From Promicromonosporaceae bacterium (GTDB taxonomy: Bacteria; Actinomycetota; Actinomycetes; Actinomycetales; Cellulomonadaceae), in NCBI GenBank assembly GCA_009783295.1, contig WRHK01000044.1:1-32237 (forward strand): DNA of 32,237 bases, written 5' to 3'. Shown in pieces: positions 14,528 through 23,454 of the stretch. The stretch's first letter is position 1. Each line of letters begins with the position of its first letter. The position numbers and the translations under genes were made by a program. The notes beneath the pieces were generated by a model. It was not told the DNA's origin. It saw nothing but the letters and a program-made list of their open reading frames with translations, and made no database searches.

Positions 14528-15859
14528 GTGCCCCAGTCGAAGCGCCCCGTCGCCCGTCCCGTCCAGCGCCGCCCGCGGCCCCGGCCCGTCGACTCCGACG
14601 CCGGCAAGGAGCTCGAGCTCGTCGTCGGGTCCGTCGCGCACGGTGGGCACGCTGTCGCCCGCCTGGACGGGCGCGTCGTGTTCGTGCGCCACGCGCTGCC
14701 GGGCGAGCGCGTCCGCGCCGTCGTGACGGAGGGCGGCCCCAAGTTCTGGCGGGCCGACGCCGTCGAGGTGCTCGCCGACCCCTCGCCCGACCGCGTGCCG
14801 TCCGCCTGGCCCGAGGCCGGCCCTGGCGGCGTCGGCGGCGGCGAGCTCGCCCACGTCTCCCTCGACGGGCAGCGGCGCTGGAAGGCCGCCGTCGTCCGCG
14901 AGCAGCTCCAGCGCCTCGCCGGCGTCGAGCGCGACGTCACCGTGGAGGCCGCGCCCGGCGACGACGAGCGCGGCGGCCTGCGCTACCGCACGCGCGTCGA
15001 CCTGGTTGCCGACGCCGAGGGCCGCGCCGGCATGCGCCGGTTCCGCTCGCACGACGTCGTCGCGCTCGACGACATGCCCCTGGGCACGGCTGACGTCGCC
15101 GCGCTCGCCGAGGCGGAGGGCGTGTTCAGCCGCCGCTGGACGCCGGGTGCCCAGCTCGAGCTCGTGGCGCCGGCCGGGGGCGCCGACCCTGTGCTGCTGG
15201 TCGACGGCGAGCTCTTCCGCGGCGGCCGTGCGGACCGCCGGCCCAACGCGCGGCGGGCCGTCTCCGAGTCCGTGACGCCGCGGCGCGCGTCGGCCGAGGC
15301 CGGAACCTTCCGCTACCGCGTCGCCGCCGACGGCTTCTGGCAGAACCACCGCGAGGCGCCTGCCGTGCTGAGCGGCGCGCTGCTGGACGCGATCGGCGAC
15401 GTCGCCGGGGCCACGCTGCTGGACCTCTACTCGGGCGCCGGCCTGTTCACGCTTCCGCTCGCCGCTGCCGTCGGCGGGGACGGGCGCGTCGTTGCCGTCG
15501 AGGGCGACGCGCGCGCCGTCAAGGACGCCCGCCGCAACGCCCACGACGTGCCCCAGGTCGAGCTGCACCTGGGCGCCGTCGACCGGGTGCTCGCCGAGGG
15601 CGACGCCGGGGGGGCGGGCGTCGGGGCAGCCGACGTCGTCGTGCTGGACCCGCCGCGCGCCGGCGCCGGGCGTGCCGTGGTCGAGGCGATCGCGCAGCGC
15701 CGGCCCGAGCGCGTCGTCTATGTGGCCTGCGACCCCGCGGCGCTGGCCCGCGACGTCGCGTACTTCGGCGACCTCGGGTACCAGCTCGGCGACCTGCGGG
15801 CGTTCGACCTGTTCCCGATGACGCACCATGTGGAGGCCGTCGCGGTGCTCGAGCGGTGA
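14528..15859 (+). CDS. TRAM-domain class I SAM-dependent RNA (uracil-C5) methyltransferase
   Basis: A 443-residue member of the TrmA/RlmD/RumA family, which methylates C5 of uridine in rRNA or tRNA. An N-terminal TRAM domain (about 24-85, GSVAHGGHAVARLDGRVVFV) is followed by a linker domain and a Rossmann methyltransferase. The SAM-binding motif LDLYSGAGLF is near 298-307, DPPRAGAG near 374, and the catalytic Cys401 sits in YVACDPAALARD. The [4Fe-4S] cysteines typical of RumA/RlmD (CGGC and a later Cys) are absent; the equivalent stretch reads GVGGGELAHVS. The target base is not inferable. The GTG start was chosen because it is 6 nt after GAGGAT and precedes the basic, proline-rich N-terminus. 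Confidence 0.87.
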   Translation: MPQSKRPVARPVQRRPRPRPVDSDAGKELELVVGSVAHGGHAVARLDGRVVFVRHALPGERVRAVVTEGGPKFWRADAVEVLADPSPDRVPSAWPEAGPGGVGGGELAHVSLDGQRRWKAAVVREQLQRLAGVERDVTVEAAPGDDERGGLRYRTRVDLVADAEGRAGMRRFRSHDVVALDDMPLGTADVAALAEAEGVFSRRWTPGAQLELVAPAGGADPVLLVDGELFRGGRADRRPNARRAVSESVTPRRASAEAGTFRYRVAADGFWQNHREAPAVLSGALLDAIGDVAGATLLDLYSGAGLFTLPLAAAVGGDGRVVAVEGDARAVKDARRNAHDVPQVELHLGAVDRVLAEGDAGGAGVGAADVVVLDPPRAGAGRAVVEAIAQRRPERVVYVACDPAALARDVAYFGDLGYQLGDLRAFDLFPMTHHVEAVAVLER

Positions 15860-15955
15860 CGACGGGAGCGCTCTGAACGCGTGAGTCGACTCCTGGGGTC
15901 CGTGCCGCTGCGTGACGGCAAGCGCCTTCAGTGGGTGAGCGGCGGGGGATGGCTC

Positions 15956-15961
15956 TACCGT
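15956..15961 (+). promoter_or_regulatory. Leaderless -10 element (TACCGT) of the K+ channel gene
   Basis: TACCGT fits TANNNT and ends 7 nt before the ATG at 15969. The 109-bp gap upstream holds no other recognisable feature. Confidence 0.5.
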
Positions 15962-15968
15962 CGCTCGC

Positions 15969-16706
15969 ATGTCGAGGCTTGAGCGGTGGGAAGCGCGGAC
16001 TGAGCTCGCGCTCGCGGTCGCGGCGGTCGCCTTCCTGCTGGCCTACGCGCTCCCGATCGTGTGGCAAGGCACGCCGACGCCCGCCCGCTCCTGGTGCCGG
16101 TGGGTCATCACGGTCACCTGGGTCGCCTTCGGGATCGACTACGTCATCCGGTTCGTGATCGCGGAGCACCGCTGGGCCTTCGTGAAGCACAACGTCATCG
16201 ACCTCTTCGCGCTCGCGCTCCCGGTGCTCCGGCCGCTGCGGCTGCTTCGCCTGGTCGCACTGCTCGCTGTCCTCAACCGGGTCGGGTCCACCTCGCTGCG
16301 TGGACGTGTCGTCACCTACGTCGTGGGTGGCACATCGCTGCTGGTCATCACGGGCGCGCTCGCCGTGACGGACGCAGAGCGCGGGCAGCCCGGCGCGAAC
16401 ATCGCGAACTTCGGAGACGGTGTGTGGTGGGCCTTCGCGACGATCACGACCGTCGGCTACGGCGACCGTCACCCCGTGACAACGACCGGGCGCGCGGTCG
16501 CGATCGGGCTCATGGTGGGCGGGATCGCCCTGCTCGGCGTGGTCACCGCGACGCTCGCGTCCTGGCTCGTCGAGCGGGTCGCCGCCGAGACCGAGGCCGA
16601 GGAGGCCGCAACCCGGCACCAGGTCGAAGAGCTGGCCGACCAGATCCGCGAGCTGCGCGCGGCGCTCGAGGCGTCCCCGCGCCCCGTGCGGGACGACGAC
16701 TCCTGA
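15969..16706 (+). CDS. Voltage-gated-type potassium channel
   Basis: A 245-residue six-helix ion channel. The selectivity filter TTVGYGD (160-166) is canonical for K+. S4 carries an arginine ladder (RPLRLLRLVALLAVLNR, about 88-104), so voltage sensing is plausible. S1-S3 span about 11-85 and the pore helix and S6 about 150-200. The tail (205-238) is a charged heptad-like coiled coil, likely driving tetramer assembly, and there is no RCK domain. It stands alone between two same-strand genes, with its own leaderless promoter. K+ selectivity is well supported; direction of flow and gating are not known. Confidence 0.88.
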   Translation: MSRLERWEARTELALAVAAVAFLLAYALPIVWQGTPTPARSWCRWVITVTWVAFGIDYVIRFVIAEHRWAFVKHNVIDLFALALPVLRPLRLLRLVALLAVLNRVGSTSLRGRVVTYVVGGTSLLVITGALAVTDAERGQPGANIANFGDGVWWAFATITTVGYGDRHPVTTTGRAVAIGLMVGGIALLGVVTATLASWLVERVAAETEAEEAATRHQVEELADQIRELRAALEASPRPVRDDDS

Positions 16707-16789
16707 GTCTGAGGCTGCCGTAGACATCCCGTCCGGAGGGGCTGTCCACAGGCCCCGTCAAGCCCCTGGTCAGGGACCCCTGGTTCTGC

Positions 16790-16795
16790 CACGAT
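16790..16795 (+). promoter_or_regulatory. Leaderless -10-like element (CACGAT) of the NfeD-flotillin operon
   Basis: CACGAT lies 7 nt before the GTG at 16803. An 8-bp direct repeat, CCCCTGGT, occurs just upstream at 16763-16770 and 16777-16784, near the -35 region. Confidence 0.4.
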
Positions 16796-16802
16796 GTGCG
16801 CC

Positions 16803-17309
16803 GTGACCACCGGGTTCCTCATCGTCGGCATCGTTGCCACCGCCATCGCTCTCGTCGCCGTGATCTTCGACGGGGTGTTCGAGGTGTTCGACGTCGACCT
16901 GCCCGGCGACGGCTCCGTCTCCTTGCTCGCCCTCACCGGGGGCCTCGGCGCGTTCGGCTGGGCCGGACTGATCCTCGCGTCGCTCACCGACCTTCCCGCC
17001 TGGGCGGTGGTGGTGCTCGCCATCGCCGTCGGGTTCGCGATCGCCGCGGGCGGCGCGTGGCTCACGGCGGTGCTGCGGCGCCACTCGACGCCCGACGGCG
17101 CCGGCAGCATCACCACGATGACCGGCGTCGCGGGGGTCATGGACACCGCGGCGCGCCCGGGGCACCCCGGCGTGGTGCGGGTCGTCTACTCCGGGTCGCC
17201 GCGCACGCTCACCGCGCACGTCACCGTCGACGTCGCGGCGGGCGCCCTGGTCACCGTCAGTGCCGTCGTCTCGCCCGACGTCGTGCGCGTCACGCCCGCC
17301 GAGGCGTGA
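16803..17309 (+). CDS. NfeD-like membrane protein
   Basis: A 168-residue protein with an N-terminal membrane helix (about 4-24), two further hydrophobic segments (about 38-58 and 65-90) and a soluble C-terminal beta domain (about 100-165) of the OB type seen in NfeD/YqiJ proteins. NfeD-like proteins are partners of flotillins and SPFH proteins and are usually encoded directly upstream of them, exactly as here: the flotillin ATG follows 50 nt after its stop. The GTG at 16803 was chosen because the -10-like hexamer overlaps the upstream in-frame ATG (16794). The role is probably scaffolding of flotillin membrane domains, by family analogy. Confidence 0.75.
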   Translation: MTTGFLIVGIVATAIALVAVIFDGVFEVFDVDLPGDGSVSLLALTGGLGAFGWAGLILASLTDLPAWAVVVLAIAVGFAIAAGGAWLTAVLRRHSTPDGAGSITTMTGVAGVMDTAARPGHPGVVRVVYSGSPRTLTAHVTVDVAAGALVTVSAVVSPDVVRVTPAEA

Positions 17310-17359
17310 GCACCACCGCCCTGCAGCTCCTCAGAACCCTGTCCGTGGAGGACCCCGCC

Positions 17360-18814
17360 ATGCCCAACCTGACCGCAGTCATCGCCATCGCCGCGCTCGT
17401 GGTGGTGGTCGCGATCGTCATCGCGGCGATCGTCTCGCGCTACCGCATCCCCAAGGCCAACGAGGCGCTGGTCATCACCGGCGGCAAGGGCGGGTCTGAC
17501 GGCGTCAAGGTGGTCATCGGCTCAGGCGTGTTCGTCGTGCCGTTCATCCAGCGGGCGGCGTCGGTGTTCCTGGACGCCACCGAGGTGCCGATGCGCGTGG
17601 ACGAGGGCGTGACGTCGGACAAGATCAAGGTGACGGTCGATGCCGTGGCGCTGGCCAAGATCGACGGCACGCCGGAGGGCGTGCGCGCCGCCTCGCAGCG
17701 CTTCCTGGGTCGCGAGGAGGACGTGCCCGGCGTCGTCGCGACCGTGCTGGCCGGTGCGCTGCGCGGCGTCGTCGGCAACATGACCGTCGAGGAGGTGCTG
17801 GCCGACCGCGCCAAGTTCGCCACCGAGATCAAGGACGAGGCCGCCAAGGCGCTGAGCGAGTCGGGCCTGCGCATCGACACGCTGCAGATCAACGCCATCC
17901 AGTCCGACCCGGCCGACTACATCGTGAACCTGGGCCGCCCGCAGGCCGCCGCAGTGCGCCGCGAGGCCGAGATCGCCGAGGCGTCCAACGCCCAGCAGGC
18001 CGCCAAGGCGCAGGCCGAGTCGCGTATCGCCATCGCCGAGGCGAACAAGATGGCCGCGCTGCGCGAGGCCGACTTCAAGAAGGAGACCGACGCCGCCCAG
18101 GCCGAGGCGGCCGCCGTCGGGCCGAAGGTCGCCGCCGCCCAGCAGGCCGAGATCACGCGCGCGGAGCAGACCAACGCCGAGCAGCAGGTCGCGCTGACCA
18201 AGCTGCGCCTCGACTCCGACGTCCGCGCGAAGGCCGACGCCGACCTCTACTCGAAGCAGAAGGACGCCGAGGCGCTGCAGTACGCGGCCCAGAAGAAGGC
18301 CGACGCCGACCTCTACTCCGCCGAGAAGGCCGCGGCCGCGAGGGCCGTCGCCGTCGAGCGCGCTGCGGCGGCCGAGAAGGTGCGCCTGGAGTCCGAGGGC
18401 GCGGGTCTGGCCAACTCCCTGCAGGCGCAGGGCCTCGCCCAGGCGGAGGCGACCCGCGCCAACGGCCAGGCCGACGCCGAGGCGATCCGGGCCAAGGGTG
18501 AGGCGCAGGCCGCCACCAACGCGCTGCTCGCCGAGGCGTACGAGAAGTACGGCCAGCAGGCCGTCATCGACCGCGTGCTCGCCGCACTGCCCGCGATGAT
18601 CGAGGCGGCGGCCAAGCCGCTCGGCGAGATCGACAACATCACGGTGCTCGGCGACCCCGCCGGCGCCTCGAAGATCACCGCCCTCGCGACGGACCTGCTG
18701 ACCCAGGTGCCGGCGGTGGCCAAGGCGACGACCGGCCTGGACCTCATGGGCCTGCTCTCGGCGTTCCTGTCGACGCACGCGGGCGCTCCGCAGCTGGGCA
18801 CCAAGGAGTCCTGA
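17360..18814 (+). CDS. Flotillin (SPFH/Band 7 family)
   Basis: A 484-residue flotillin: N-terminal membrane anchor (about 6-27), SPFH/PHB domain (about 30-200; YRIPKANEALVITGGKGG, then VVPFIQRAASVFLD), and a long alanine/glutamate-rich coiled coil (about 205-400) with many AEA repeats. A C-terminal oligomerisation segment (about 400-484) ends in a hydrophobic patch. Flotillins form rings and functional membrane microdomains. GGAGGA 7 nt upstream favours the ATG at 17360. An in-frame GTG at 17306 overlapping the NfeD stop is the alternative and would place 18 extra polar residues before the anchor. Residues 291-298 and 313-320 are an exact octapeptide repeat (KADADLYS). Confidence 0.92.
   Translation: MPNLTAVIAIAALVVVVAIVIAAIVSRYRIPKANEALVITGGKGGSDGVKVVIGSGVFVVPFIQRAASVFLDATEVPMRVDEGVTSDKIKVTVDAVALAKIDGTPEGVRAASQRFLGREEDVPGVVATVLAGALRGVVGNMTVEEVLADRAKFATEIKDEAAKALSESGLRIDTLQINAIQSDPADYIVNLGRPQAAAVRREAEIAEASNAQQAAKAQAESRIAIAEANKMAALREADFKKETDAAQAEAAAVGPKVAAAQQAEITRAEQTNAEQQVALTKLRLDSDVRAKADADLYSKQKDAEALQYAAQKKADADLYSAEKAAAARAVAVERAAAAEKVRLESEGAGLANSLQAQGLAQAEATRANGQADAEAIRAKGEAQAATNALLAEAYEKYGQQAVIDRVLAALPAMIEAAAKPLGEIDNITVLGDPAGASKITALATDLLTQVPAVAKATTGLDLMGLLSAFLSTHAGAPQLGTKES
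18230..18318 (+). repeat. 23-bp exact direct repeat in the flotillin coiled coil
   Basis: The 23 bases at 18230-18252 recur exactly at 18296-18318, a 66-bp (22-codon) period. They encode KADADLYS twice, consistent with recent internal duplication of a coiled-coil segment. Confidence 0.7.
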
Positions 18815-18834
18815 ACCGGACGGTTCCGGCCGGT
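18815..18834 (+). terminator. Hairpin after the flotillin gene
   Basis: ACCGGACGG-TT-CCGGCCGGT begins right after the flotillin stop and pairs at 8 of 9 positions. It lies before the -10-like element of the NYN gene. There is no U-tract. Confidence 0.45.
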
Positions 18835-18861
18835 CGCACGGTGACGCGGCGGCAGGCATGG

Positions 18862-18867
18862 GAGCCT
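18862..18867 (+). promoter_or_regulatory. Possible leaderless -10-like element (GAGCCT) of the NYN gene
   Basis: GAGCCT lies 6 nt before the ATG at 18874. It is a weak match to TANNNT, listed because the spacing equals that of its neighbours. Confidence 0.25.
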
Positions 18868-18873
18868 GGCCCC

Positions 18874-20082
18874 ATGCCTGCCCGCTGCTCCGTCTTCATC
18901 GACGCCGGTTACCTGCTCGCCTCCGCCGCCACCAGGGTCACGGGGACGTCGCTCCGCTCCGGCATCCACGTGGAGTACGGGAAGCTCATCGAGGGGATCC
19001 GGGAGCAGGCTGAGAAGATCTCCGGCCTGCCGGTGCTGCGCGTGCACTGGTACGACTCGGCCCGCAACGGCGTGCCCGACTACCAGCAGCAGCGCATCGG
19101 CGAACTGCCGCGCGTCAAGCTGCGGCTGGGCAGGTTCGGCATCGACGGCCAGCAGAAGGGCGTGGACCTGCGGCTGGGCCTCGACCTGGTGACGCACGCG
19201 CGCAACCAGGCGGCCGACGTGTTCCTGTTGGTCTCCGGCGACGACGACCTCACGGAGGCAGTCGAGGAGGCGCAGGTGCACGGCGTCGAGGTGCTGGTGC
19301 TCGCCGCGCCGAACGCCGACGGCGGCGCGCACGCCGTGAGCCGCCACCTGTTCCGCGCGGCCGACGAGCTGCACGTCATCGACGGCGCGCTGGTCGACGC
19401 CTCGGTGCTCAAGGTGGAGCGACCGGGCGAGGTAGAGGCCGAGGCCGAGGCCGGCGCCGCACCCGTGGCGGTCCCGGGCACCGAGCCGACGCCCGGGACC
19501 GCTCCGGCGCCCGCACCCACGCCCACCACGGCGCCGGAGAAGGCCCCCAAGCCGGGCCTCGCGCCGGCGCCCGCCCCGGGCCGACCCGCCGCGCCGGTCC
19601 CGACGCCTGGCCCTGGCCCCGGCCCCGGCCCCAAGCCGGCGCCCCCCGCGACGCCGGGCGCCGCCCCCGCCCCGAAGCCCGGCCCCGCGGCCCCCGCCCC
19701 GGCCCCCGCGGCCACCACCCCGGAGCCCGCGGTCCCGGGCCCGCGCACCCCCAAGGACATCGCCGCGTCCATGCGCCGCCCCGAGCCGGAGGTCGCGCTC
19801 CCGGACGCCGCCCGCACGGGCACCTGGGCCGACGAGTTCAATACGGCGGTCACCACCGTCGTCGGGAAGGTGCTGCACTCCCTCGCTCTGAGCGCCACGC
19901 CCACCACCTGGCGTGCGCTCGAGCTGGGGCGCCCGTCGATCCCGCGCGAGGTCGACAAGGCGCTGCTTCTCGACGTGACGGGTGCGCTGGGCGGCGTCGA
20001 CCTCTCGGACCTCGAGCGGCACGAGCTGCGCGCCGCGTTCTGGACCGCCTACGACGCGATGGTGGCAGCAGCGCGCGCCTGA
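18874..20082 (+). CDS. NYN-domain (PIN-like) ribonuclease with proline/alanine linker
   Basis: A 402-residue protein. Residues 1-175 form a NYN/LabA-like PIN-fold nuclease with the acidic metal site visible: VFIDAGYLL at the start, KGVDLRLGLDL in the middle, and SGDDDLTEAV followed by GVEVLVLAAP. Residues about 188-290 are a low-complexity Pro/Ala/Gly linker, and 300-402 form a helical C-terminal domain (TWADEFNTAVTTVVGKVLHS, then LRAAFWTAYDAMVAAARA) of unknown type. Metal-dependent RNase activity is inferred from the intact aspartates. The ATG at 18874 is preferred since the first beta strand follows it at once. It lies 59 bp after the flotillin gene, on the same strand but with a hairpin between. 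Confidence 0.82.
   Translation: MPARCSVFIDAGYLLASAATRVTGTSLRSGIHVEYGKLIEGIREQAEKISGLPVLRVHWYDSARNGVPDYQQQRIGELPRVKLRLGRFGIDGQQKGVDLRLGLDLVTHARNQAADVFLLVSGDDDLTEAVEEAQVHGVEVLVLAAPNADGGAHAVSRHLFRAADELHVIDGALVDASVLKVERPGEVEAEAEAGAAPVAVPGTEPTPGTAPAPAPTPTTAPEKAPKPGLAPAPAPGRPAAPVPTPGPGPGPGPKPAPPATPGAAPAPKPGPAAPAPAPAATTPEPAVPGPRTPKDIAASMRRPEPEVALPDAARTGTWADEFNTAVTTVVGKVLHSLALSATPTTWRALELGRPSIPREVDKALLLDVTGALGGVDLSDLERHELRAAFWTAYDAMVAAARA
19437..19760 (+). repeat. Low-complexity Pro/Ala/Gly-coding tract in the NYN gene
   Basis: About 320 bp of CCG/GCC/GGC-rich imperfect repeats, including a GGCCCC-type run at about 19610-19632. They encode tandem PAPA, PGPGPG and PKPG units. Length variation between strains is likely. 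Confidence 0.7.
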
Positions 20083-20130
20083 ACCCGGGGCGCGGGCGGA
20101 CGAGTCGCCCCGCGCCGCCCGGCGCCCCCG

Positions 20131-20136
20131 TACCGT
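20131..20136 (+). promoter_or_regulatory. Leaderless -10 element (TACCGT) of the 70-residue membrane protein gene
   Basis: TACCGT fits TANNNT and lies 7 nt before the ATG at 20144, identical in sequence and spacing to the K+ channel promoter. Confidence 0.5.
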
Positions 20137-20143
20137 CGAGGAC

Positions 20144-20356
20144 ATGTCTGAACGTCAGCCCATGGTCACCACGCGTGCCACGTGGCCCTGGTCGCTCGTG
20201 GTCGGGCTCGCGCTGCTCGCGTACCTCGCTCTGTCCGGGTTCGCCACCGCCGCCCTGACGCCCGTGCACATCATCGCCCTGCCGCTGGGCGTGGTGCTGA
20301 GCACGATCGGCGTCGTGCAGAAGATCCGCGCCGACCTGCGACGCCGCGAGCGCTGA
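20144..20356 (+). CDS. Small two-helix membrane protein
   Basis: A 70-residue protein I cannot assign to a named family. A polar N-terminus (SERQPMVTTRATWPW) is followed by two hydrophobic helices (about 15-35 and 40-58) and a strongly basic tail (KIRADLRRRER), predicting both ends in the cytoplasm. The codon use is the same as in the neighbours. Support for its being real comes from a TACCGT -10 element at leaderless spacing, plausible topology, and a clean gap between the NYN and acnA genes. The role is unknown. Confidence 0.6.
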   Translation: MSERQPMVTTRATWPWSLVVGLALLAYLALSGFATAALTPVHIIALPLGVVLSTIGVVQKIRADLRRRER

Positions 20357-20398
20357 TCCCGCCACCCCCGCGCTCCGGGGGAGTTCCCGACGCTGCGT

Positions 20399-20416
20399 TA
20401 TCTTGACATCAAGATA
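20399..20416. promoter_or_regulatory. 18-bp perfect palindrome, probable operator of acnA
   Basis: TATCTTGA-CA-TCAAGATA is a perfect 8+2+8 inverted repeat and the most AT-rich stretch of its surroundings. It contains the TTGACA -35 hexamer of acnA, so a dimeric regulator bound here would block RNA polymerase. The regulator is not encoded in the window. Confidence 0.65.
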
Positions 20417-20429
20417 TCTGGGCTATGCT
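20403..20429 (+). promoter_or_regulatory. acnA promoter (TTGACA / TATGCT)
   Basis: A consensus -35 TTGACA (20403-20408) and a -10 TATGCT (20424-20429) are separated by 15 bp, shorter than the ideal 17. Expected transcription start is near 20436, giving a leader of roughly 87 nt. Confidence 0.55.
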
Positions 20430-20466
20430 GGGCGAAGGCCCCGGTGACAACCGGGCGAAGCCCCCC
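20430..20466 (+). promoter_or_regulatory. Structured 5' leader of acnA
   Basis: GGGCGAAG occurs twice (20430-20437 and 20453-20460), each followed by a C-run able to close a small GGG/CCC stem. Between them lies CCCGGT-GACA-ACCGGG (20440-20455), a 6-bp hairpin with a 4-nt loop that overlaps the second copy. It does not match a riboswitch class I can name. Confidence 0.35.
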
Positions 20467-20522
20467 GTAACCCAGCGTCGCACGCCGTCGTGCGCGACGC
20501 GGAACCCCCTGGAGGAGCCGCA

Positions 20523-23345
<2,823 letters not shown>

Positions 23346-23360
23346 CCCCAGCCGCTCCGA

Positions 23361-23398
23361 CCGGACGCCCGTGGCCCCCTGGGGTCGCGGGCGTCCGG
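23361..23398 (+). terminator. Terminator after acnA
   Basis: A perfect 11-bp stem, CCGGACGCCCG with CGGGCGTCCGG, encloses a 16-nt loop and starts 15 nt after the acnA stop. The 3' flank CGTTCT has only a short T-run. Confidence 0.65.
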
Positions 23399-23442
23399 CG
23401 TTCTGCCGAACGTATCCCCTGGCAATGACCGGCGACCTCCGC

Positions 23443-23448
23443 CACGAT
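23443..23448 (+). promoter_or_regulatory. Leaderless -10-like element (CACGAT) of the ABC operon
   Basis: CACGAT lies 6 nt before the ATG at 23455, the same hexamer as for the NfeD gene. Confidence 0.4.
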
Positions 23449-23454
23449 GGCCCC

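Noticed and set aside
17306-17359. Alternative flotillin GTG start overlapping the NfeD stop
   Set aside because: The overlap is attractive, but the ATG at 17360 has a strong GGAGGA at 7 nt and begins directly before the membrane anchor; kept only as an alternative.
19437-19760. CRISPR-like or satellite array
   Set aside because: The repeats are imperfect, in frame and encode a Pro/Ala/Gly linker; there are no unique spacers of constant length.
20430-20522. Known riboswitch in the acnA leader
   Set aside because: The hairpins do not match the cobalamin, SAM, c-di-AMP or other motifs I know; recorded only as an unassigned structured leader.
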